Positions 1-10,846 of a DNA stretch of 64,000 bases are shown in pieces (position 1 is the stretch's first letter; each line of letters begins with the position of its first letter). The DNA comes from Oncomelania hupensis (taxonomy: Eukaryota > Mollusca > Gastropoda > Littorinimorpha > Pomatiopsidae): the NCBI GenBank assembly GCA_036898135.1, contig CM072513.1, positions 79,667,463 through 79,731,462 of the forward strand, read 5' to 3'. The notes below the pieces were generated by a model. The model was not told the origin of the DNA. It did no database searches and saw only the letters and a list, made by a program, of their open reading frames with translations. Both the position numbers and the translations under genes were made by a program.

Positions 1-524
1 CGCCTACAAAGTACTCCAAGTAAGGTATCCAGTGCGTAGTAGTTTCCGTTAGTGGACAATAACCTCGACAATAACCTACCACAAACTCACAAACTTAGTT
101 ATTTGCTCACACTTTTCCTCGAGCTTGCTACTACCACAGTAACATTTCCAACTAGGTTTTCCCTAGAACCAATTATTATTTACGTTAATAACTGTTCCAA
201 CCTTACTTCCAGAACAAAATACCCAGAGAACTAAGACCGTACGTCTTCTCTATCACTCTGCAAAACGTGTTCTGCCTAACAGTGAACACATTCCCAAAAC
301 TGGCTGGCCAAACTATGCTGTTCAAAAATCACGCTTTCCACGCATAACCATACATACGACATCGCGCAGTTACTACCCCAACTCATTAACTCTCCACCCA
401 CACTTACTACCCGGTTTCATCACAGGCTGCCCTGTGACAAGGACAATTTTTGTATGGCTATTACTTCTTGTTATGAGGAGGAGGAAGAGGAGCAGAAAAA
501 CAGCACTATTGCGGCTTCTACTAA

Positions 525-645
525 TGATGATGGTGATGATGATGATGATGATGATCGACGACGACGATAATGATGATAATGATGACGATGATGGTGACGA
601 TGACGATGATGACGACGACGATGATGATGATAATGACGACAACAA
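525..645. repeat. Imperfect (GAT/GAC)n trinucleotide tract
   Basis: About 120 bp of GAT and GAC triplets end some 33 bp before the first visible exon of the hydrolase gene. Frames through it give runs of Asp or Met that are not real protein. Bases 1-524 to the left show no exon, RNA or transposon that I can support. Confidence 0.9.
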
Positions 646-678
646 CTATATAACGACATCAATACATCTCATTATCAG

Positions 679-1196
679 ACACTGGGGCAAGAACACGGGT
701 TCAGGAGCCATCTACTCCACATCCACCGACATGGCGAAGTGGATGATGGCGCTGCTCAACAACGGCCGTGACCCCCATGGTCATCGCGTGCTGAGATCAG
801 GGGTGAGGGATCAACTGTTTAACCCCACTAACGTGCTGTACGGGACCAGCTATGCGGACACGATGAGACCTGTCACGCCAGAGAGCTTCAGCGCGGACCA
901 GTACTGCCTGGGATTGAGAAAAGGCTATTATAGAGGTTGGTGTGGTGGTGATGGCGGCAGTGGTGTTGGTGGTGGTGGTGGTGGCGATAATGACGGCAAC
1001 AGTGGACTATATGATGTTGAATAATTTTGCATTTGACGGGTTTTGACTACCACCATTTCAAAACGAAGATTAAACAAGACCTGCTCATAATTATAATATC
1101 GTTACTGTTGATTGATTTATTGAATGATTGTTGTTGTTGTTGTTGTTGTTGTTGATGATGATGATGATGATGATGATTGATGATAATTGATGATGA

Positions 1197-1247
<51 letters not shown>

Positions 1248-3707
1248 ATGATGACTACAGCATGACGACAAAGACGACGATGATGATGACGAAGGTGGAT
1301 GTGCTTTTGCCGTATTATATTGCAGAATACAGCTTGATATATCATTCGGGGTCAACGTTTGGCTACCGCTCCTACCTGACGCTGCTGCCGGATATGGGGG
1401 TGGGAGTGGTGTCACTGATGACGGGAGAGGACGTGAACTACGTCTTCCGTACCGCTTTACACGAATATCTCATGGACATCGCCCTTGGTGAGCTCACAGT
1501 CTAGGCGCATTAAACCAAGAAGAATGGACCCTCAGAAAGAATTAATGGATCCCCGATAGCTTATGGGTAGCAGTACGTATCCCGAATTAGTGGATCCCCA
1601 ATAGGATAGTGGTAGCAGTAGTAAGCATCATGTAGATGATATAGGTCCATATATGACACATAGCGACCTGATTCAGGGCAGGGCGAAGTACCACTGAACA
1701 GATTTTCAATTTCAGAATAATCTGCGAGAAATGTCTACAGCACCAACAACATCTATATAATGCGTTCATAGACTTCAAGAAGGCGTTTGACCGAGTCTGG
1801 CATGCATCTCTGTGGGCAACCATGAGAGCGTAGCCTACAACATCAGCCCCAAAATTATTGAATTCATCAAAAGCAGTGACAAGGCTACCAGTGCAGTCCT
1901 CCATAACAGCGCCATCGGAAATTGGTTCAGAACAACAATCGGTGTGCGTCAAGGATGCCTACTCTTTCCAACATCTTCCTAGAGCGCATCATGTCAGATG
2001 CCCTTGCAGATCACGAAGGCACAGTCAGCATAGTGGGTAGAGCAATCTCCAACCTCCGTTTTGCGGATGACATTGATGGATTGGCTGGAGAGGAACAAGA
2101 ACTTGAACAGCTGGTACAGAGGCTTGACACTACCTTCAGAGCCTATGGAATGGAAATAAGTGCAGAGAAGACCGATGACAAACAATACCAATGGCATCAA
2201 CACGGACATAAAAGTCTAAGGCCAATCCCTCAACACTTTGCATAGTTTCAAATATTTAGGAGCCAGGAAAACCTCCCCAGGATCGTACAAACAACTGCTG
2301 CCCTGGCAAGGTTGAAGCCCATTTGGAAAGACAGAACCCTCAGTCTACATTCCAAGGTAAGACTGCTGCGCTCCCTTGTCATCTCCATCTTCCTATATGC
2401 TTGCGAAACATGGAACCTCACAGCAGATCTACAACGAAGAATACAAAGCATGGAGATGAGGTGCTACAGAAGACTTCTGGGCATTTGTTATACCCAACAC
2501 ATCACCAACTACGATGTCCGAAAGACCATACGCACGCCATTGGACAACACGATGACCTGCTCACAGTGGTGAAGAAACGGAAACTCCAATGGTATAGCCA
2601 CGTCACCAGATCATCAGGCCTTGCAAAGACCATCCTGCAAGGCGCAGTGCAAAGAGGTAGAAGAAGAGGGAGACCAAAACGAGGTGGGAGGATAACATTC
2701 AAGAATGGACTGGTTTGACACTGAGCGAGGACATAGCGTACGCTGGTTAAACGATCATCTGTGGTGCCCCAACGACCTCCGAGTTACGGGATAGGATAGG
2801 ATAGGATGACACATAATACTGCTACCCCTATGCTATCGGGGAACCACTAATTCTATCCAAGGATATATTCTTCTTGGTTAATGCGCCTGTAATAAACTGT
2901 AGTTTATTAGCTCATGAGAGGGATGGTGCTGCTTTGTGATAAGAAAACAAACTCTAGAAAGTAAGGGTCCCACGTTCGCAAATTAACAGTGTCACAGATC
3001 CTTTTCAAATTATGATGTTTTGTGTTGTATTATGTAAGCCTACTGTGTTGTAATTGTATTATGTATTGTGTTGTATAATATATTATGCTACATTATGTAT
3101 TGTGTTGTATTATGTATTGTTGTATAATATATTGTGCTGTATTGTGTTGTATTATGCACTGTGTTGTATTATGTATTGTGTTGTATAATATATTGTGCGA
3201 TATTATGTATTGTGTTGTATTATGTATTGTGCTGTATAATATATTGGGCGATATTATGTATTGTGTTGTATTATGTATTGTGTTGTATTGTGTATGGTGT
3301 AAAGAACTATGCAAGAACGATTCAGTTTAATTTAAAAAATACAGTGCATTGTATTGTATTGCATTGTATTGTAAAACACTATGTACAGTAAGAGCGATTC
3401 AATTTATAATTTAAACAATCCAGTGCATTTTATTGTATTGTGTATGGTATGGTAATAATTGTATTGTATTGTAAAACGCCGTGTAAGAACGATTCAATTT
3501 ATTGTTTAAAAATACAATGTATTGTATTATATTAATTTTTAGGTGAAACGCCATGGATCAACAGTTCCACCATCTGTACCTTCCCCGACCCTTGGAAGTC
3601 TGACTACGCCGCGCATCACCCTTCTGCTGACCAGGTCAGTTGAAAGGAGTTGTTGTTATTGTTGTTGTTGTGTACATGTTTTGGTATGGAAAATGTTAAC
3701 CTTTCTC

Positions 3708-3766
<59 letters not shown>

Positions 3767-3854
3767 GATCTTATACTGGTCTTATTCCTAAATCAGACTC
3801 AAAGCGCGGCGATCTGTAACACCATACCCGCTCACATGTTGCAGCCGCTTCTAT

Positions 3855-3933
<79 letters not shown>

Positions 3934-5611
3934 CCAGCCTTCAAACATGTTCTAATTTTTTACCAGCCTATTACTGCCGCCATCGACGAAGAAGAAGAAA
4001 CGTTCTACGCTAGAACAGCTCGCGAGGAGAAATCTAGCGTTCGCCAAACGGCTCTCGAACGCACTGTTCGCCAACACGTTCCAGCGGACTTGCACGCGTA
4101 CACAGGTCGCTATCACCACGGCGCTTACGGCTACATGACTGTCCAGCTCAACGCTTCTACTCATGCCTTAGAACTTCAGTACGGCATTGGTAAGTAGTAG
4201 CCTATGCATTCTGCCGTGGTGATGACAAGACACAGAAGGCCCACCTTTTTACGACATCCTCATTGAAAACACGACGTGACGTATCTTCAGTGTGAATAGT
4301 GAATGTCAGGCGACCTTAGCTTGCGAGATTCAGACAGGTAAGTCATAAAAAAAACACACACACAAAGGAGATCGTGAAGACACACCGTAAAAATGCGGTT
4401 GTTCCCAAAACTGGTATCGCTGGAATTGCTTTGTCAATTAAGGTAGTAGGCTATAACTTAAAACATACGATCACATTAATACATAAGTGGGTGGTTTTAA
4501 TTTATACTTAGGGAGCCTACGAATAATAAGCAGAGGTGCCAACCCCCTAATCTTCTTGTCAGTATTTCCGGACCCGTTTGTCAGTATTTTTTAAGACTTG
4601 TCAGTATTTTTTTCTCGCAAAACCCAGCCTATGACACTATAAAGTAACGACAGGCTTCCCTCTGAAACAGCAGACTATTTTCAGTCCTCTAAAATCACGA
4701 TGAAAATCAGCTTATTGAACACCACACTTGTTTTACTCTAAAATCACCATGAAAACCGGTACAGAAGCACCGCTGGCAAAGATAAACCATCGGCAACTTC
4801 TCCTCCGTATTTTTATTAAAGCTACCGTATTTCCGTATTTAATTCACTTCGCCGGAATTAAATACGGTCAATCCGTACTGGTTGGCACCTCTGAGATAAG
4901 GCTAGTACGGAACAAGAGCGAAGATCATTTTACGTTTGAAACGGACTGGCAAACTGCAAACTTGTATTACGTCCTGTTGGAGAGAAAAAAAAAAGTCGTT
5001 CCAAGCAAATACATGGCTACAAAGCGACATCGGTAAGTCTCTGCGGCTCAAAATGTAGGCAACAGGTTTGTTGTCGGAAATAGTTTAACTTAAACGAAAC
5101 CTTAGTACTATATCGCGTATCGCTATCATCAACAACACCGTGATCGCCATTATCGTAATTCTCGTCATCGTGGATAGTTATTGATAAGCGCGCCATTCTT
5201 CAGCACCTTGACTTTTGTTATTGGAAAGTAGGCTAGATGTGTTGTTTGGTTTAGTCGTCAGCGTTATTGCTCTGTACGACATCGTTTTTGCAGCTTGTGC
5301 GCTGTATCACCATTACCATACTCCCCCGGCCTCTTCTTAATCCTCATCCACCCCCTTGCTCCTCCTCTTCCTCATCCTCATCAACATCTTTTATTTTAAC
5401 AGGTCTGTGGCGATTGGACAGCACAGGGGATGGTCAACACTTCACTGGACACTGGCTCAAGGATCCTCCCACAATTCAAGTCGACTTCCGCTTCCGGTTC
5501 GTTGGTCAAGGTCATGAGGCCATCGCGGTGGAAGTTCCGGACTTCGAATCCCACAGTCCACCTGTCTTCTTCCGGTCAACTGACAGCGGGTCCGGCCCTC
5601 TGGTTGGCTAA
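679..5611 (+). CDS. Beta-lactamase-related serine hydrolase, 3' part (5' exons outside window)
   Basis: Five exons join in frame: 679-935, 1326-1487, 3543-3634, 3967-4189 and 5403-5611 (stop at 5609-5611). Each has an AG acceptor and a GT donor. The first exon encodes GSGAIYSTSTDMAKWM, typical of the beta-lactamase/penicillin-binding-protein-like fold. The second has YHSGSTFGYRSYLTLLPD, whose HSG matches the third active-site motif (KTG/HxG) of this family. Exons 4 and 5 resemble the beta-rich C-terminal domain often found after the lactamase fold in animal homologues (LHAYTGRYHHGAYG, then GLWRLDSTGDGQHF). The SxxK nucleophile and YxN motif would lie in exons left of position 1. The acceptor of the first visible exon and the donor at 936 are my best choice and the least certain joins. 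Substrate unknown; animal members are generally uncharacterised hydrolases. Confidence 0.8.
1127..1254. repeat. Compound (GTT)n(GAT)n(GCT)n(GAT)n tract
   Basis: Pure triplet runs lie in the hydrolase intron between exons ending at 935 and starting at 1326. The last GAT run ends about 70 bp before the acceptor at 1324-1325. Confidence 0.9.
1503..2888. mobile_element. Terminal-inverted-repeat element, split by a LINE
   Basis: The left end starts aggcgcattaa and the right end finishes ttaatgcgcct. The match continues inward with accaagaagaat, aattagtgg, tccccgatag and gtagcagta in inverted order, so the arms are about 75 bp. Removing the LINE at 1663-2805 and one duplicated target leaves about 230 bp, the size of a MITE. 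No clear target-site duplication is visible at the outer ends, so the superfamily is unassigned. It lies just inside the intron after the hydrolase exon ending at 1487. Confidence 0.75.
1663..2805 (+). mobile_element. LINE-A copy 1, 5'-truncated, broken reverse transcriptase
   Basis: The target duplication atgacacata occurs at 1653-1662 and 2806-2815, exactly flanking this segment, and the 3' end is a (GGATA)n tail. Broken frames give FIDFKKAFDRVW (RT motif), TTIGVRQGCL (RT motif) and NLRFADDIDGLAGE (catalytic FADD). They continue to the C-terminal RRRGRPKR region typical of LINE ORF2 tails. Several frameshifts and stops make it a dead copy. It sits inside the inverted-repeat element at 1503-2888. 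Confidence 0.88.
3010..3540. repeat. Minisatellite of TGTATTGTGTTGTATTA-like units
   Basis: Units such as tgttgtattatgtattg and tgttgtataatatattg repeat with drift for about 530 bp. The right half contains longer repeats around acgattcaattta (near 3318, 3399 and 3489). The array runs almost to the hydrolase acceptor at 3541-3542. Confidence 0.85.
3707..3932. repeat. (AAT)n at 3707-3764 and (CAT)n at 3855-3932
   Basis: Two pure triplet runs lie within one intron of the hydrolase gene. The (CAT)n run of about 25 units ends roughly 35 bp before the acceptor at 3965-3966. Frames through it yield poly-Ile or poly-His and are not genes. Confidence 0.92.
4531..4893. mobile_element. hAT-like MITE with 14 bp terminal inverted repeats
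   Basis: The element starts cagaggtgccaacc and ends with its perfect reverse complement. The ends resemble those at 33244-33635 and 37222-38828 (cagagctgccaac), which carry 6 bp target duplications. Here the flanks (aataag left, agataa right) do not give a clean duplication. It is 363 bp and has no coding capacity. Confidence 0.7.
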
Positions 5612-6437
5612 ATCTGCGTTGACGTTACCGACTTATCTTTAAATTTTTGATGTCATAGATGCGAGAGTTTTTAACGTCACAGATCTACAAGCGGAAGAAG
5701 GTCGTATCTGAAGGATGACTGATGAAAGGAGAATCGCAATTATGTACTTGCGTTGTCGTTCCAAATCAAAATACGAGTAATATACATCTTTTAAATGTAC
5801 AAGTTTTCTGATGTCATTATTTGTAGTTGTATGTGTTGCTGTTGTTGTTTTTGTTGTTGTGGTGGTGGTGGTGGTGGTAAGGGGGTCTATAATATTGCAA
5901 GTGCTGTGGTAATGATGCAAATTGAAGTATTGGTAGAGGTGGTGATGCCTGCACGAAACTCTCAGTACAGCCGGCCTGTAGGCCTAACTACAACGATCGA
6001 CCGATTGCTATTGGAAGAAGAGGAAAAATAAAAAGATGATAACGAGGATGATACAGATCGTGTTGGAATCAGTGGGCTATGTATGAGTGTATCTTCCAAA
6101 ATGGTGTGTGTATGTGTTTGTATGTGTATGAACCTGCTTGCGCGCTGGTGTGGGTGTGGGTGTGTGTGTGTGCGTGTGCGTACGTGTGTGTGAGTGCGAT
6201 GTAGGGTTTATGTAAAGTTCAAGCGTTATCAAACTGTTGTAGGTCTACAAATACACAGTTTTAACACCGTCAGTGACCGATAATAAACAAGTTGACAAGA
6301 CCTGCAAGAGTAAGCCTATTTCCTGATACTCGCATACATAGCCTATGTAATTAGCATTTTCAAAAGTATTAATTTTCTTGCCGATGTTGTGATTCGGTTT
6401 TATCCTAACGAAGTAAAGGGAGACTACGGAATGATAG
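5612..6437 (+). other. 3' untranslated region and flank of the hydrolase gene
   Basis: No coding sequence is supported. A canonical aataaa lies at 6282-6287, a plausible polyadenylation signal about 670 bp after the stop. A GT-rich microsatellite is present around 6140-6200. The transcript end cannot be fixed from sequence alone. Confidence 0.5.
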
Positions 6438-7136
6438 TTAGTTATTCATTGCTTACAGGGTCCAGCGGACTGCAAACAGCCGAATCAGGACCACAAAATC
6501 AAGACCACCACTTGGCTGAAAGAGGACTCACCCGGCCGTAACCCTGCTCCGTATAAAAGATCTGCTGAAACAACCTATGTATCCCCCTTTCCCCCCTTTC
6601 CCAGTCCCTTATTCGCTATATGTGACGTGGGACTTTAATCTATCTACCTAACCTAACCCTAGTGGTAACACTGAAAGCACTCCACCAGCCGGTCACTTTA
6701 CAATAAAGGCATCCCACGCAGGGGACGCTGAGGCTATACTCTAATATATCGAACCCCCGTTTACAAAAAACAAAATAGAATACAAACATCATTATAAAAT
6801 ATCAACAAAACACATACTTATAAAGTGCCTACATTGCCAAACAATAATATCATAGGCAGCCACATTGACCGTTTGGCAGAAAGCGTCCAATATTCCCAAG
6901 CTGATCCAACAGACCTTACACACAAATGAGGAGTTTTTGTCCCGGAAGAGTTCTCAAGAAAAAAAGTTAGGTGACTGGTCTAGCGAAGAAGAAGATAGTA
7001 TAGTAGATTGATAGAACAGAGTAGGAATGAGAAAGAACAAAGGAGAAAGACAGCGAAAGTGGGAATTTAAAGCACTAAATTTCCAGAAAGTGGGGAAACT
7101 ATTTATACAGAAACCCCCGGGACCCTCACGAGGGGA
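6438..7136 (-). mobile_element. Retroposon RP1 copy 1, full length, minus-strand sense
   Basis: A 13 bp target duplication tacggaatgatag occurs at 6425-6437 and 7137-7149 and defines the copy exactly at 699 bp. Read on the minus strand it begins with a G/C-rich hairpin-like head and continues through tataaatag. It ends with the palindromic motif gtccgctggac followed by a tail of aacta-type repeats. No ORF of note was found. Tail plus duplication argue for LINE-mediated retroposition. The family is unclassified by me. Confidence 0.8.
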
Positions 7137-7492
7137 TACGGAATGATAGTCCTCGATTTGAACTATCGATCTGCAAACAAGAAAGTATCAAGATCGGATC
7201 AACCAGTTTTTTTTTAAATACAACGCAAAACGATTAGAACTATAGAAAATGATAAAGCACAATTACCTTTACCTTGGAGAAAGTACGCATTGGAACGATC
7301 CAACAGGCTTCGCAGTAGTCAAAGTATGCACAAAGTAAAAATGATTAATATCGGCTCAGTTACTCTTGAGATAATGCCAAAAGTGTGTTTTGGGAGCGAC
7401 GATCGACCGACCTTCTGTCCGAAAACCGGATTGCCACTGAAGGATAGCCCAGGATTTAAAAACTGCAGTACCTGCATATACCACAATCATTC

Positions 7493-7560
7493 TTGTCTAG
7501 CGCTGTTTCAAACCAAGAGCTGCTCAAGGCGCTGACTGATAACAGGATAACTCAAGCCGC
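7493..7560. repeat. Short dispersed repeat, copy 1 (second copy at 20530-20625)
   Basis: This stretch shares tagcgc, tttc, aaa and aagagctgc with the segment at 20530-20625 in the same order. That second copy begins gcttatatagcgcg. Ends of this kind are common in marine-invertebrate short repeats, but I cannot assign a family. Bases 7561-9130 to the right hold only a (TA)n run near 8263-8281 and no supported gene. Confidence 0.5.
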
Positions 7561-9139
7561 CCGAGGCGCTCACATACTGCCTTGGGCGCATCGTCTGAAT
7601 GGACCTAGCGCTTGCTGGGTGTGTCACTGGCACGCACCCGTCTAGGACAGGAGCGTCAGGATCTTTAAAGTCCGTGCAATGAATTGCGTGCGTGCGTGCA
7701 CAGACGAGACCTCGGTATATACTCTCATCCGAAGGCTGCAGCAGGATAATTTATTTTCTCGGCACTCTGGGCCTTTAACGTTATTGTTAACATTCAATGT
7801 CTGAATCGCTGGCCCGCTGCTAACAGCACTGAGATCGCTGTTCCCACGCAGATGATAAATATTTGAACCGCTTAGCTTGACTAAAGGCCTATTTAATAGT
7901 GCACACGCACTTTAAAAAGAAAAGAAGTTTTTGTTTTTTTCAAAGCCTGCGATGGACGCATTACTGATACTGAGATTACTGATAAGAGACATTGTCACAT
8001 GACTACTGCTATGTTTAGGCCTCTTAGCCATCGAGTCAACAATGTATTGTACCTACATGGTAGCTTGAGTGTATGTTGTGTTATGTTGGATTATGTTATG
8101 TTAGGTCTTGACTTTCACGGGAAGGCGATAAACGTGTTCTCACTCTTTTAGAGTCGAGAAAATGTGTTGTATTGAAACGGAGAAGTTCGTGAACAAAATG
8201 TTGGATTTTTGAAAGTAATAAAATAATAAAGATTTTTGTTTTCGTTTTTACACAATTAAAAATATATATATATATATATAAATACGTAGTTTTATCAACG
8301 AAGTCTAGTCGGAAGTGAAAGGTCTAACCATATAAATAAAAATATAACCAGCAAAATGTGAGAAGCCTTAGATTATAAAAAGTCAGAAGCCTAAGATTAT
8401 AAAATGGCGAAGCCTTTGAGTAAAAGCTTTTTTTCAACTGCAGCCCATAAGTTGTCGATAAGCTATGTGATCATTGATGAGATTTGACAGATTATGTGTT
8501 CAGTGTGTGAATGTGCGCAGTCTCTGTAGGCGTACGTGGTATTTCAACCTCACATAGAATAGATTGGCAGTGACTTAATAGTTATATGGAGAGACAATTT
8601 TTTTTATGCACAAGATATTAGAATACTGAATTATAACCGCGGTTCTATAACGGTTCCCCCCACCCCACATACTGCAATGTTTGTCGTTTTGATCTTTAAA
8701 AAAAAATATATTCTAGAATCACAGGCGCTTGTATCTAGCGCCGTGTCAAGATATAAACGCCTGGGTTTTGTGTGGTCTGTTAAGCCCAAGAAGAGGTTAC
8801 CGTTCTTAGCTTAGGCTGTTGTGTTTTTCTCCAACTGTTTTCTTACTATTTCGAATATGAACCCGCGGTAGTCAAACGGTTTAGAATTGGAACCCACCAT
8901 TTTACATATAATTGGCAGCAATGGAGATGTATACAGATTCGAAATAGCATCATGATCGGATGAACAGTTTGTGAGTTATTTGTTTGCAACGTGGGACTTA
9001 CTGACTTACGGACTCACTGACTGACTCATGACGCGCTGCTCATAAAGAAGAATACTACATATCTCGTGTTGGCATTTGTTGTTGTTAAAGTGTAGGCTAA
9101 ATTTCTTCCTTCTCATACACCATTATCTCTAAATTACAG

Positions 9140-9180
9140 AGACATTAGACACAACATTAGATGAGGAAAAACAATCAGAC
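9140..9180 (+). promoter_or_regulatory. 5' untranslated part of the SLC46-like first coding exon, with an out-of-frame upstream ATG
   Basis: A good acceptor (aaattacag) ends at 9139, so the coding exon probably begins there and an upstream non-coding exon exists. An ATG at 9161 is 20 bases before the chosen start at 9181 and out of frame. Its reading frame overlaps the start of the main ORF and stops inside exon 1, so it could damp translation. Confidence 0.5.
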
Positions 9181-10496
9181 ATGGCAGCAAGAAGTCGAGC
9201 TGGTCACTGTTCTTCCATCATTACAAGTCATGGTCGTGGTGATGACGTCAGCATAGCAGACGAAATTTCTGCGACTCTGCAACAAACCCATAGCGGTATT
9301 CGATCAACTCCTAACAAATTTCTCAAAGAAAATATCTCTCACGGATCCGCAGAGAATCAAGAAAGCGCGCAATGTGCACACAGATCTGTACCTCGTGGCT
9401 GCGTGGGCCCCAAAATTAAAACCACGATTGTCTCTTCCAAAAACTGTCAATCCAAAGAAACTGACACAGTCGTAGCTATTTCTAATATCAAGGAAGGTAA
9501 TGCAGCAGCGAACGTCCAGGCAGCAGACAACAGTAACGATGACGCTTTTTTCTGTTCTGAAACAGCGCCTTTGTTGGGAAACGGTTGCGCAGGTGAGCAA
9601 TTCTTCTTCTCCTTCTTTTTCTTCTTTTTAAGCTTAGCAGTTTAATCATTCGTTTCTGCCTGATTTGGTTGAAACGAAGAATTAAAGGAAACATCTGGTG
9701 GAAACCACGGAAATTCATACCATGGCAGGTGGAAACATAATTATCAACAAAAGACTATGAAGAACTCTGCACTACGTTTTCTGCGATCGGCCAGGTGCGA
9801 ATGTACCATAGTGTCGCAGTAGCCTATTCAATTTAAGGCACTTGATGACCACAATTATTCAGAATATTTTGTTCGGTTCTTTTGGCTGATTGGTTCGCTG
9901 TTTGTATACCTGATTGCTGGTTCGATGTATTAACTAATTAATTAATGTATCGCTTGATTATTCCTCAGAAGAGAAATATCCCACAGACGCAGAAGTAGTA
10001 CCATCGTGGAGTGATCGGTCATCATGGCGGATGTTCGTCATCTTCGTCATCGGTCTTTTCGTCGCTGTTTCAAACAAAATCACCGAGCCTGTCGCTGCTC
10101 AGTACGTCTACCAGTTCTACACCATACAGGTAGATATATATAATGTTGGCGGTAATCTGTGTACTCAGTCATTATGTGTATTGTCTTTAAAATAAATAAT
10201 CAGTCAATTCGTGTTTTGACTGTGATCACTAGCTAATATATGTAATAACTAAAATTTTCAGTAATACTTGTATTGTCTCAAAAAATGCTCTGGTCAGTAC
10301 ACGAATTGACTGAACTGTCAATCGGCATTTAAATTGCAGCTGGTTATAAACATGAATAAATGAATGACCACACAATCATTAGTTTTTCTTTTAGTTCAAT
10401 ACGCACAATCACAGTAACACATCCACACAACTAAAGCATGTTAAGTAGAAATTAGTAAATATTAAAAATAAGCTTAAAATGTACACACTGAAATTT

Positions 10497-10569
<73 letters not shown>

Positions 10570-10684
10570 ATGCAAATTAATTATAAAAAATAAGTTTAAA
10601 ATGTACACATTTAAATTAAAAACTGTCTATCTTTATCCCTCCTGTCCTCCCCCCTCTCACCTCTCTCTCTTTCCTTCTCTCTTT

Positions 10685-10734
<50 letters not shown>

Positions 10735-10790
10735 GTTCACTGTCAATTACATCTAATTTTTGAATGCAATCGGGGAGGCCATACCATTAT

Positions 10791-10846
<56 letters not shown>

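Noticed and set aside
52..234. 60-residue ORF at the left edge as a further hydrolase exon
   Set aside because: No similarity to the lactamase fold and no suitable donor in frame.
3085..3391. Cys/Leu/Tyr-rich ORFs near 3.1-3.4 kb
   Set aside because: Translations of the TGTATTGTGTTG-type minisatellite in all frames.
7290..7535. 81-residue ORF with several cysteines
   Set aside because: No recognisable domain; its end overlaps a dispersed short repeat and there are no splice or promoter clues.
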